A stretch of 7,062 bases of DNA, from positions 1 through 7,062 of the forward strand of contig JAUWGL010000042.1 of assembly GCA_030606465.1 (NCBI GenBank). The letters run 5' to 3'. A model generated the notes under the pieces. The model was not told the origin of the DNA, did no database searches, and saw nothing but the letters and a program-made list of their open reading frames with translations. Positions 1 to 6,439 of the stretch are shown here, piece after piece. The position numbers were made by a program, and so were the translations under genes. Source of the DNA: Thermoplasmata archaeon (GTDB lineage Archaea; Thermoplasmatota; E2; DHVEG-1). The stretch's first letter is position 1, and each line of letters begins with the position of its first letter.

Positions 1-1106
1 GTAATAAGAATTGTATGTTTTTTTCCGATATGTTTAAGATTGTTGTTTTCTGATATTTTACTACAAATATCTGTCAATTTTTTTGATCGTTTTTTTGCAA
101 TATCTGTTTTAATTCGTCCTTTCATAGTTTTAGCTTTTGTATAAGGACGTGCAGAGTAACGTGTAATATTGGTAATATCAGGTTTCACGGTTTTAAGTAA
201 ATCAATAGTATGCTGAAATTGTTCATCTGTTTCAGTTGGAAAGCCAACGATTATATCAGTAGAAATAGTAATATCTGGATATTTATCTCTAAGTTTTTTA
301 ATCATTTCTAAAAAGTCATCAACTGTGTATTTTCTATTCATTTTCTTTAATATATCATTATCTCCAGATTGAACTGGCAGATGTAAAAACCTGTAGATCT
401 TAGGGTTTTCAAAACCTTTGATGATTGAATCAAGATTTTTCAAACAAGTAAAAGGATTCATCATCCCAACACGGATTCTATAATCTCCTTTAATCGTGGA
501 AACATTTCTTAGAAGATCGCCAAGATCATGCCCAGTGTCTAAACCATATGAACTAGTATCCTGAGCAGTAAGCTGTATCTCTTTGCAGCCCTTGTTTATT
601 GCAGAACAAACATCTTTTTTTATTTCATCTATTGGAAAGCTTCTAAGTTTACCCCGTGCTAGAGAAGTAATACAATAAGAACATGAAAACATACACCCTT
701 CAGCAATAGAAACAGGTGCAACAACCCCCTCAAAATATTTTGAAAACAAAGTTTTATTCTTCTCCATAAAAACAGGTTTTTCTCCATTTAAAAGTTCCAC
801 GATATGATGAGAATACTGAGGTGGCAAAAGTAAGGCATCTGGAATAATAGATTTAACAATATCAGACTGAACAGATGCCATACAACCGGCTACAACAATT
901 TTTTTACCTGTTTTTTTAAAAACCTTCAGACGTGATAACATCCGCTGTTCAGTTGTGTCAATAACAGTACAAGTCAGAATAACAATAGAGTCAGCATCCT
1001 CGATTTCTTCAACGATTTCATAATCGTTTTCTTTTAGAATACCTTTTACTAGACTAGCATCGCTTTTATTTGCAGTACAACCATAAACCTCAAGATAAAC
1101 CTTCAT
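1..1106 (-). CDS. tRNA t6A37 methylthiotransferase, archaeal CDKAL1/e-MtaB type (C-terminus cut off by window edge)
   Basis: Radical-SAM enzyme expected to convert N6-threonylcarbamoyladenosine at tRNA position 37 to its 2-methylthio form (ms2t6A), a cytosolic reaction that strengthens ANN codon reading. I translated it directly: 368 codons are open from the ATG at 1106 to the window edge, with no stop. The N-terminal methylthiotransferase domain starts with MKVYLEVYGCTANKSDASL and shows its three [4Fe-4S] cysteines at C10, C46 (LTCTV) and C75 (VAGCMA). The radical-SAM cluster motif CMFSCSYC supplies C138, C142 and C145, followed by ITSLARGKLRSFP, and further family blocks QLTAQDTSSYG, HLPVQSGDNDIL, TDIIVGFPTET and RYSARPYTKA are present. 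The C-terminal TRAM RNA-binding domain would lie off the left edge. The YGCTANKSD signature and archaeal setting favour the e-MtaB/CDKAL1 group over bacterial MiaB or RimO. It is the third gene of the gfcR-lysS operon, starting 26 nt after the lysS stop. No strong ribosome binding site is seen before the ATG, so translation may depend on the upstream gene. Confidence 0.93.
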   Translation of the reverse strand, partial: MKVYLEVYGCTANKSDASLVKGILKENDYEIVEEIEDADSIVILTCTVIDTTEQRMLSRLKVFKKTGKKIVVAGCMASVQSDIVKSIIPDALLLPPQYSHHIVELLNGEKPVFMEKNKTLFSKYFEGVVAPVSIAEGCMFSCSYCITSLARGKLRSFPIDEIKKDVCSAINKGCKEIQLTAQDTSSYGLDTGHDLGDLLRNVSTIKGDYRIRVGMMNPFTCLKNLDSIIKGFENPKIYRFLHLPVQSGDNDILKKMNRKYTVDDFLEMIKKLRDKYPDITISTDIIVGFPTETDEQFQHTIDLLKTVKPDITNITRYSARPYTKAKTMKGRIKTDIAKKRSKKLTDICSKISENNNLKHIGKKHTILI

Positions 1107-1132
1107 TGTTAAAATCGTTAAGAGCAGATATG

Positions 1133-2683
1133 CTATTTAATTGCTTCTTTAACTCGTTTTAAAACAAAATCCTCATCGAGATTTGAAAGGAAAAAACCAG
1201 CACGTGGCCCTTTTTCCTGACCAAGAATAATCTGATAAATTGTTTTAAATGCCTGCTTTATCGGAATTTTTTGTTTCTCTGATACATCATAAATCGCATT
1301 ATGAATATCCTTTGCCTCCCATGAAATAGATGATAATGTCCCCATAAGAGATGAAAGAAATTTTTTCTGCTCTGAATCCAGGTCTACTTTTGGCATATTC
1401 TTTTTTACTTTGAATTTAACCATATCAGGTGCAAAATTTTCCAACCAATAACCTACATGTTTTGTCCGCTGCTTTAAATGCTTTTCATCCTTACTACTAA
1501 GATTTTTTGGAATTTGCCCCGTTCGAAGAAGAATTTTTTTTACCCCACTCCAGTTCTGTCCAATCTGAATAAGTGTTACAAGATGCCTATATGGAAGCTG
1601 ATATGGCATATTTTTTGGAATATTATAAGGCTGTGAAAGCTCATATGTCTTCTTCAAATCCTTCATACCCTTTGTTTCTTCTTCCTTGCCAAAATACACT
1701 CTTTCTTCTCTCTCATATTCATCAACAAGATTCAATAAACCAAGGCCCGAGTCAAACATCAGATGCTTACTGGGTTTATTATTCATCAGTAAAAACCTAA
1801 GCACCTCAGGAGGAGTCATATCAAGCATTTCTCCAGCACTCAAAGCAGTACCCTTAGAACTATGCATCGCACCCTTGCCTTTTAACAAGATAAACTCATA
1901 AACCGTGTATCTAGGTGCAGGATACCCATAAACTTCCTTAACAATTTTTTCACCAGTATCTCTAGCCCCGCCAACTGTTCCAAGATCTTTACCAAAAGGC
2001 TCAAAAGTGACATCAAGCATCTTCCATCGAGCAGGCCAATCAACACGCCATGGTAGTTTCCCAACGCCACCTTTTCGTATATCCACTTCTCCTTCATAAC
2101 CACAATCACATACATACTCAATAATTGGAAAATCATACAGAACAGCCTTCGCAGATGTCATCTTTTTACACTTATCACATCGAATATTGAAAGGAATCCA
2201 TCCCTTGGGAAGCTGCCGTTTAGAAATCCTTTGTATTATTTCTTTAATTTTATCAGTGTTTTCCATAGCTATCTGAACTGCTTCATTGTAATCCCCATTC
2301 GTATACATCTTACTAGCACGATAAACATGAGGTTCAACACCAATTTCCTTTAAAGAATTCAAAAAAGAAATCAAAAAATGATCAGCATAGCTCTTATGCT
2401 TACCACAAGGACAAGGAATATCAGAAATAGGCATACCCACATATTTCTCATAAGATTTAGGCAGATAAGGATAAACTTTTCTCAAAGGATCAAAATCATC
2501 TGCAACATAAATAAGCTCAGCATCAACACCCTTGTTCTTCAGACATCTATAGACTGCATCGGTTGTCAAAATCTCACGCATGTTCCCGATATGAATTGGA
2601 CCAGAAGGCGTTATACCCGTAGCTAAAACATGTTTTTTATCATCTTTCAGTAGCTCATCAGCTAAAACATCAGCCCAATGCAT
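1133..2683 (-). CDS. lysS: Lysyl-tRNA synthetase, class I (LysRS-I)
   Basis: Charges tRNA-Lys with lysine in the cytosol using ATP. This is the class I form typical of many euryarchaea, unrelated in fold to class II LysRS. I start it at the ATG at 2683 (516 aa), reading MHWADVLADELLKDD. That matches the usual LysRS-I N-terminus, and a GGAGAG ribosome binding site sits 7 nt upstream. The open frame extends 5 codons further to a TTG at 2698, but that would place the binding site inside the gene. Numbered from the ATG, the HIGH-type signature is H31-I-G-N34 in GITPSGPIHIGN. The KMSKS-type signature is AMHSSKG around 272-278. Zinc-ribbon-like cysteine pairs are C169/C172 and C192/C194, and FEPFGKDLGTVGGARDTG is a conserved LysRS-I block. 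The C-terminal half is the helical anticodon-binding region, ending ..RVKEAIK before a TAG stop. Length is normal. It follows the gfcR-like gene by 39 nt with no credible promoter between, so the two are probably cotranscribed. Confidence 0.96.
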   Translation of the reverse strand: MHWADVLADELLKDDKKHVLATGITPSGPIHIGNMREILTTDAVYRCLKNKGVDAELIYVADDFDPLRKVYPYLPKSYEKYVGMPISDIPCPCGKHKSYADHFLISFLNSLKEIGVEPHVYRASKMYTNGDYNEAVQIAMENTDKIKEIIQRISKRQLPKGWIPFNIRCDKCKKMTSAKAVLYDFPIIEYVCDCGYEGEVDIRKGGVGKLPWRVDWPARWKMLDVTFEPFGKDLGTVGGARDTGEKIVKEVYGYPAPRYTVYEFILLKGKGAMHSSKGTALSAGEMLDMTPPEVLRFLLMNNKPSKHLMFDSGLGLLNLVDEYEREERVYFGKEEETKGMKDLKKTYELSQPYNIPKNMPYQLPYRHLVTLIQIGQNWSGVKKILLRTGQIPKNLSSKDEKHLKQRTKHVGYWLENFAPDMVKFKVKKNMPKVDLDSEQKKFLSSLMGTLSSISWEAKDIHNAIYDVSEKQKIPIKQAFKTIYQIILGQEKGPRAGFFLSNLDEDFVLKRVKEAIK

Positions 2684-2690
2684 TGTCGGT

Positions 2691-2697
2691 CTCTCCA
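2691..2697 (-). promoter_or_regulatory. Ribosome binding site that decides the lysS start
   Basis: Read on the minus strand this is TGGAGAG, ending 7 nt before the ATG at 2683. It matches the archaeal anti-Shine-Dalgarno (AGGAGGTGATC complement). Its position supports ATG 2683 over the in-frame TTG at 2698, which overlaps it. Confidence 0.75.
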
Positions 2698-2722
2698 AAA
2701 ATAAATAACGGTAAACCTTGTT

Positions 2723-3292
2723 TTAAATTATTCTCGATCGTATTAAAGCACGAAGTGGAACATTACCGACCTTGTTTCTAGATGTTTTGTTTACTACAGA
2801 TAAACATAATACAGGTTTACCTTTTTCAGCTTCTGTAGCCTTTATCGCGCTTCTGAAAGTATCACCAGTTCCAACGACATCATCCACAAGAACAACTTTT
2901 TTTCCTTTAACACTAGCATAGTTAGAACAAAAAGCACCAGATTTTTCATGATGCGGCCTGAAAAGTGTAAGCTCTAAACCCAGATTATCTGCAATGAACG
3001 TAGCATATGGAATACCATTTATTGCAATACCCACGATAGCATCAATCTCTTCACAATCCTCGAGTATAATATCACATAATGCATCTGAAATAAACCCTAT
3101 TCTTGAGGGATAAACACCGATAGAACGCCAACCGACTTTTATGTCTCCCTTCGGCTTTTTTTCTTTTCCCTTACTCAGAAGCCAAGATGCTGTTTCTTTA
3201 GAAACATTAAGTTCCTCAGCTATTTCATGTTCTGTAAGTCCGCCCTCTTTGTATTTTAAAGCTCTTTTAATGAGCGCTTCTACTTCCTTCAT
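2723..3292 (-). CDS. gfcR: PyrE-like transcriptional regulator, GfcR family (HTH plus PRPP-binding phosphoribosyltransferase domain)
   Basis: Member of the archaeal orotate-phosphoribosyltransferase-like family now called GfcR, characterised in haloarchaea as a regulator of sugar catabolism. I infer DNA binding and PRPP (or similar ligand) sensing here, not its targets. Using the ATG at 3292 it has 189 aa, close to the usual family length. Residues 18-42 (GLTEHEIAEELNVSKETASW and on) form a helix-turn-helix. KVGWRSIGVYPSRI at about 53-66 is the typical start of the family's phosphoribosyltransferase part, and VVLVDDVVGTGDT at 133-145 is the PRPP-binding loop with its two aspartates. True PyrE lacks the N-terminal helix-turn-helix, so a pyrimidine enzyme is less likely. 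A TTG 14 codons upstream is open, but AAGGTGGAG directly before ATG 3292 picks the ATG. It is first in an operon with lysS and the methylthiotransferase gene, and divergent from sec61-beta across a mirrored promoter that it could autoregulate (inference). Confidence 0.88.
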   Translation of the reverse strand: MKEVEALIKRALKYKEGGLTEHEIAEELNVSKETASWLLSKGKEKKPKGDIKVGWRSIGVYPSRIGFISDALCDIILEDCEEIDAIVGIAINGIPYATFIADNLGLELTLFRPHHEKSGAFCSNYASVKGKKVVLVDDVVGTGDTFRSAIKATEAEKGKPVLCLSVVNKTSRNKVGNVPLRALIRSRII

Positions 3293-3297
3293 ATAAA

Positions 3298-3306
3298 CTC
3301 CACCTT
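3298..3306 (-). promoter_or_regulatory. Strong ribosome binding site of the gfcR-like gene
   Basis: AAGGTGGAG on the minus strand, 5 nt before the ATG at 3292. It is the best Shine-Dalgarno match in the window. It falsifies the longer TTG start at 3334, which would also lie inside the promoter repeat. Confidence 0.75.
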
Positions 3307-3333
3307 TCTTTGAAACATAGATATATATACTCA

Positions 3334-3350
3334 ATATTTAGATTTTTGCT
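3334..3350 (-). promoter_or_regulatory. Predicted promoter (BRE/TATA) of the gfcR-lysS-methylthiotransferase operon
   Basis: On the minus strand AGCAAAAATCTAAATAT, an A-rich BRE followed by a TATA-like TCTAAATAT centred near 3339. A start site about 25-27 nt downstream would fall near 3313. That gives a leader of about 20 nt that includes the AAGGTGGAG site. A nearer TATATATA at about 3320-3330 is an alternative but would leave almost no room for the binding site. Confidence 0.6.
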
Positions 3351-3382
3351 CCATTGATAAAAAAAACCCCCAAGAAATCAAT

Positions 3383-3398
3383 AGCAAAATCTAAATAT
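3383..3398 (+). promoter_or_regulatory. Predicted promoter (BRE/TATA) of sec61-beta
   Basis: AGCAAAATCTAAATAT, the same element as the opposing gfcR promoter minus one A. A start site about 26 nt downstream would be near 3420, giving a leader of about 25 nt that contains GTGAG at 3436-3440, 5 nt before the ATG. A second AT-rich box, CTATAAAA near 3419-3426, would give a leaderless message and so fits the binding site less well. Confidence 0.6.
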
Positions 3399-3445
3399 AA
3401 TAAAAGAATGATGTAATACTATAAAACACAGGTTTGTGAGTAAAC

Positions 3446-3619
3446 ATGGCTAAACAAAAAAAAAGTGAAGGTTTCCATTCTGCTGCAGGACTAATACGTT
3501 ACTTTGACGCAGAAGAAAAGACATCCCTCAGAATACCACCATGGTTTGTTCTTGTAATGTGCATAGCAACAATAGTGATAGTAACAGCTATAAGCATCAT
3601 CTCTCCACTTCCATCCTAA
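3446..3619 (+). CDS. Preprotein translocase subunit Sec61-beta (archaeal SecG/Sbh homolog)
   Basis: Small tail-anchored subunit of the archaeal SecYE-beta protein-conducting channel in the cytoplasmic membrane. The 57-residue protein was found by direct translation. It has a basic start MAKQKKSEG, the family signature AAGLIRYFDAEEKTSLRIPP at about 13-32, and one C-terminal membrane helix at about 33-52 (WFVLVMCIATIVIVTAISII), then a short SPLPS tail. Length and layout (cytosolic N-terminus, single C-terminal helix) are exactly those of archaeal Sec61-beta. GTGAG five nt upstream serves as ribosome binding site. It is divergent from the gfcR-like gene and converges on alaS with 6 nt between stop codons. 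It is monocistronic and easily missed because of its size. Confidence 0.93.
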   Translation: MAKQKKSEGFHSAAGLIRYFDAEEKTSLRIPPWFVLVMCIATIVIVTAISIISPLPS

Positions 3620-3625
3620 GTTAGT

Positions 3626-6370
3626 TCAAATAAAAAAAGAGTAATTTTTTTTCAATTTTTTAATAGTAAGTTTTTCTGCTTTTTTTAGTGCCTCAGCCAT
3701 TTTTTCTTTTTTTGGTCCGCCACTTTGAGTCATTTTTTTCTGCCCGCCGCCACTACCATCAGTTACTTTCCCGATTTCTGGTGCAATCTCTCTCAAATCT
3801 ATATTTATATTCGCAGAAGCTGTTGACGTAATTTTCTCCCCATCACTAATATGTGCAACGTAGTTTGGTTCTGTAGTAATTGCTCCAGATATTGCTGTAG
3901 ATTCAAAAGTAGTTGTTTCTGCGATGACTTTTATTTTTGTCCCGGGTATCAGCTTAGCTTTACCTTTTATTTTGTCGATTTCATTGGATGGTATTTTCTT
4001 TTTATTTTTCTGTGTTTTCTTCCACTCCTCAAAAAGATCATTGCAAGCATCTCTTAGATCAACTGTTGTTTTTCTTTGTTTAATTTTTGTTTCATTCAAA
4101 AACCGTTTTATTGTTTTATCAAGCTGATCAGAGGGTACAGAAAATATTTTAGAAACTTCTTTAAGTTGTTCAGAAACATTTTTTTGCTCTTTGATCTCAT
4201 AAGTTGAACTAAGAGTTTTTACAATTTGGGTATAGAGCTTGTTTTCCTCTTTTTGAAATCTGTCAACCATTTTTCCAGCTGCAAAAACAATACGATTTAC
4301 ACCATCCTGTATCCGCTCTGTTTTAATTATCCTAATTTTTTCTACTTCGCTTGTGTTGTCCAAATGGGTTCCACCACAAGCCTCAACATCAATACCCGGG
4401 ATGTTTAGCACCTTGATGTGATCACCGGGTGGTACTCCTCCTTGATAAAGTCTAAAACCAAATGTTTTCTCTGCAGTATTTCTATCCATAACTTTTTTCT
4501 CTACATCTACGCCTTGTTTGATAAACTGATTTGCTATTTTTTCAATTTTTTCAATTTCATCTTCAGAAATAGATTTGTAATGTGAAAAATCAAAACGTGC
4601 TTCATTTATTCCAAGTTGTGAACCTGCCTGCCAGATGTGTTCACCTAAGAGTTTTCTAAGCGCACCGTTTACTAGATGTGTCCCTGTATGATGTTTCATG
4701 AGAGTATAACGATGTTCCCAGTTGATTTTACCATGAACACGTTCACCGACATCTAAATCTCCATTAACGATATGAATAATTGCATCATCCTCTTTTACAA
4801 CATTTTTAACAATGATTTCTTTTCCATTTATAGTAAAAACTCCTTTATCTCCTGGTTGCCCTCCACCTTCAGGATAAAAAGCTGTTTGATCAAGAATAAC
4901 CTCAGTGCCATCTTTTATCCTTTTTTTCCATAAAATCTTTGCATCAAATTCTTTAGTATAATGATCTTTGTAATAAAGAGGCTCAGTGGAAGGAAGATTT
5001 CTCTGTCTTTTCGTCTTATGTTCTTCCTTTTTTTCATGAGAATGTAGCTCTGCAATCATTGAATCAAAATTCTTAGGAATCTTAACATCTACCTCCTCAT
5101 CTTTGGCAATGTTTTTTACTATATCTGGAGGCATACCATAAGTATCATACAAAATGATAAGCTCATTTTTATCAATGGTTTCCTTTTCTTTTAATATTCT
5201 CTTGACTAATCCCTCCCCTTTTGAAAGGGTTTCAGAGTATCGTTTTGTTTCAATATCAAGAATTTCTTCAACTTGTTTTTTTCTCTTTTTTAATGATGGA
5301 AATTCTTTTTCAAGAAAGTCCAGCTGCATGCTGACAAGTTTTTTTAAAGTTGCATCTAACATAAGTTTTTCAATAAATCGAAGTGATCTCCTAATAATTA
5401 ACCTGGCAAGATATCCTGCTTTGACATTTGATGGAACAATTCCATCACCTAGCATAAACGCAAGACATTTCGAATGATCAGCAAGTGAATAAATACTTAC
5501 CATATCCAAGCTGTTCTTCGCATGATTTTTCAACCATTTAACCATTTCAGGAAAAACAGTTTCATATACAGTATTAGTACCCTGAGTACACCATGCTATA
5601 CGCTCCAACCCATACCCTGTATCTACAATATTTAATGGGTTTTCAGAATATTTTTTGCCTTTAATCTCAAATCCACCGTTTTCATCTTCTTTCATGTTCA
5701 TAAAAACAAGTGTAGCAATTTCTAAACCACCAGCTAAAACTTCAAGACATGGACCTGCATTCCCACCACCATCCCAAAGCTGCTCTTTATAAATAATTGC
5801 TTTTCTTGGAATCCCTATATGATCCACAAAATATTCATCACAAAGTCTTACAGTTTCCTCTTTAAAATAAATCTCATCAACATTTTTATTAAATGCATGA
5901 TGTCCCATCATCTCAAACGCTGTTAAATGACGGCCGCTTACTCCAACCTCTTCAAGATCATTAAGCCTAATGCAAGGCTGCGATATAACCAAAGGATTCG
6001 CCGGTGGAGGTACTTCCCCAGAAGTCACATGCGGTTGAAAATCTGTAATAGATGCAATTGTTAAATAAATATCAGATCGCCATCTTGCAACAACAGGACA
6101 TCGTTCCCCTGTTTCAGGAAAATGAAGTCTTGTATGTCCATTTTGCTCAAAAAAAGACAAAAAGCTTTCACGTACTTCAGGTATAGAAAATGTTTTTTTT
6201 CCAAGTGGTTTTCCAATGAAACTGAATTCAACACAAGGTCGATCACCACATACCTTTATGTTTTTATCTAATGTCCAGAAATAATCTCCACAGGAATGGC
6301 ATTTTTTTCTAACAAATCCGTTATCATGGAAGAATTTTAGATCACATTCTTTTTTTAGAAATGATTCCAT
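3626..6370 (-). CDS. alaS: Alanyl-tRNA synthetase, archaeal type
   Basis: Charges tRNA-Ala and hydrolyses mischarged Ser- or Gly-tRNA-Ala in the cytosol. It has 914 aa, normal for archaeal AlaRS. The archaeal N-terminal extension has a zinc-type cysteine set C24, C27, C41, C46 (KKCHSCGDYFWTL..CGDRPC). The class II catalytic core follows: ARWRSDIYLTIASITDFQPH at 95-114, FEMMGHHAFN at 152-161 (motif 2 region) and GYGLERIAW at 252-260 (motif 3). A helical tRNA-recognition region runs to about 460. The editing domain has AFYPEGGGQPGD at 497-508 and the metal ligands H561, H565 (HTGTH) and C665, H669 (CGGTH), so editing looks intact. The C-Ala region ends with DGSGGGQKKMTQSGG at 871-885 and a Lys-rich tail finishing NYSFFI. 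ATG 6370 is preceded by GTGAT five nt upstream and a TATA box near 6411. It is divergent from a DUF1614 gene and convergent with sec61-beta. Confidence 0.97.
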   Translation of the reverse strand: MESFLKKECDLKFFHDNGFVRKKCHSCGDYFWTLDKNIKVCGDRPCVEFSFIGKPLGKKTFSIPEVRESFLSFFEQNGHTRLHFPETGERCPVVARWRSDIYLTIASITDFQPHVTSGEVPPPANPLVISQPCIRLNDLEEVGVSGRHLTAFEMMGHHAFNKNVDEIYFKEETVRLCDEYFVDHIGIPRKAIIYKEQLWDGGGNAGPCLEVLAGGLEIATLVFMNMKEDENGGFEIKGKKYSENPLNIVDTGYGLERIAWCTQGTNTVYETVFPEMVKWLKNHAKNSLDMVSIYSLADHSKCLAFMLGDGIVPSNVKAGYLARLIIRRSLRFIEKLMLDATLKKLVSMQLDFLEKEFPSLKKRKKQVEEILDIETKRYSETLSKGEGLVKRILKEKETIDKNELIILYDTYGMPPDIVKNIAKDEEVDVKIPKNFDSMIAELHSHEKKEEHKTKRQRNLPSTEPLYYKDHYTKEFDAKILWKKRIKDGTEVILDQTAFYPEGGGQPGDKGVFTINGKEIIVKNVVKEDDAIIHIVNGDLDVGERVHGKINWEHRYTLMKHHTGTHLVNGALRKLLGEHIWQAGSQLGINEARFDFSHYKSISEDEIEKIEKIANQFIKQGVDVEKKVMDRNTAEKTFGFRLYQGGVPPGDHIKVLNIPGIDVEACGGTHLDNTSEVEKIRIIKTERIQDGVNRIVFAAGKMVDRFQKEENKLYTQIVKTLSSTYEIKEQKNVSEQLKEVSKIFSVPSDQLDKTIKRFLNETKIKQRKTTVDLRDACNDLFEEWKKTQKNKKKIPSNEIDKIKGKAKLIPGTKIKVIAETTTFESTAISGAITTEPNYVAHISDGEKITSTASANINIDLREIAPEIGKVTDGSGGGQKKMTQSGGPKKEKMAEALKKAEKLTIKKLKKNYSFFI
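3632..3638 (-). terminator. Possible oligo-T terminator of alaS
   Basis: A run of seven A on the plus strand reads T7 on the minus strand, lying in the last Phe codons of alaS just before its TGA. Archaeal RNA polymerase can stop at T-runs without a hairpin. A further T9 on the minus strand, opposite the Lys codons at the start of sec61-beta (about 3454-3462), could be a backup. Confidence 0.35.
3645..3686 (+). terminator. Oligo-T cluster likely terminating sec61-beta inside the alaS 3' end
   Basis: Four T-runs follow the sec61-beta stop on the plus strand: T8 (3645-3652), T6 (3656-3661), T5 (3671-3675) and T7 (3680-3686). This is the form expected of archaeal intrinsic terminators. They lie within alaS because they are complementary to its Lys-rich C-terminal codons, so sec61-beta mRNA should end antisense to alaS. 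Confidence 0.5.
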
Positions 6371-6375
6371 ATTGT

Positions 6376-6380
6376 ATCAC
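6376..6380 (-). promoter_or_regulatory. Ribosome binding site of alaS
   Basis: GTGAT on the minus strand, 5 nt before the ATG at 6370. It matches the GGTGATC half of the archaeal Shine-Dalgarno consensus and not the GGAGG half. Confidence 0.55.
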
Positions 6381-6404
6381 TGTTTGAAACCGAAATATGA
6401 CGAA

Positions 6405-6416
6405 GGTTTATAAATA
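6405..6416. promoter_or_regulatory. Shared bidirectional TATA box between alaS and the DUF1614 gene
   Basis: GGTTTATAAATA contains the palindrome TTTATAAA (6407-6414), the only clear TATA box in the 69-nt gap. Leftward, a start about 26 nt away falls near 6384, leaving a 14-nt alaS leader that holds GTGAT. Rightward, a start about 26-28 nt away falls at about 6437-6440, on the ATG of the next gene, implying a leaderless message. The two directions may share TBP or use it alternately (inference). Confidence 0.6.
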
Positions 6417-6439
6417 ATATCTATATCAAGGGCTTAATT

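Larger units (their letters stand above)
3334..3398. repeat. Imperfect inverted repeat carrying mirrored divergent promoters
   Basis: Left arm 3334-3358 and right arm 3377-3398 are reverse complements over all 22 positions of the shorter arm. The left arm differs only by an extra T and an extra CC. The 18-nt centre holds A8 followed by C5 (3359-3371). The outer 13 bp (ATATTTAGATTTT and its complement) are exact. Each arm read outward gives ATCAAT, then AGC, an A-tract and TCTAAATAT, which looks like an archaeal BRE plus TATA box. A hairpin is possible, but the position between divergent start codons favours paired promoters or an operator. Confidence 0.85.

Noticed and set aside
1573..1901. 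Overlapping plus-strand open frames of 71-75 codons inside lysS
   Set aside because: Antisense to a conserved LysRS reading frame, with no recognisable protein features or ribosome binding sites.
2684..2722. An internal promoter (minus-strand TTATTTATTTTT) for lysS in the gap after the gfcR-like gene
   Set aside because: It lies too close to the ATG to give a transcript that keeps the GGAGAG binding site, so cotranscription is more likely.
3320..3330. TATATATA as the gfcR promoter
   Set aside because: A start about 26 nt downstream would fall at or next to the ribosome binding site and leave almost no leader. The mirrored element at 3334-3350 gives better spacing, though this box could be a secondary promoter.
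3334..3398. The inverted repeat as a riboswitch, terminator hairpin or insertion-element end
   Set aside because: It lies upstream of both start codons and outside the predicted leaders, there is no transposase or target-site duplication, and its arms match promoter architecture.
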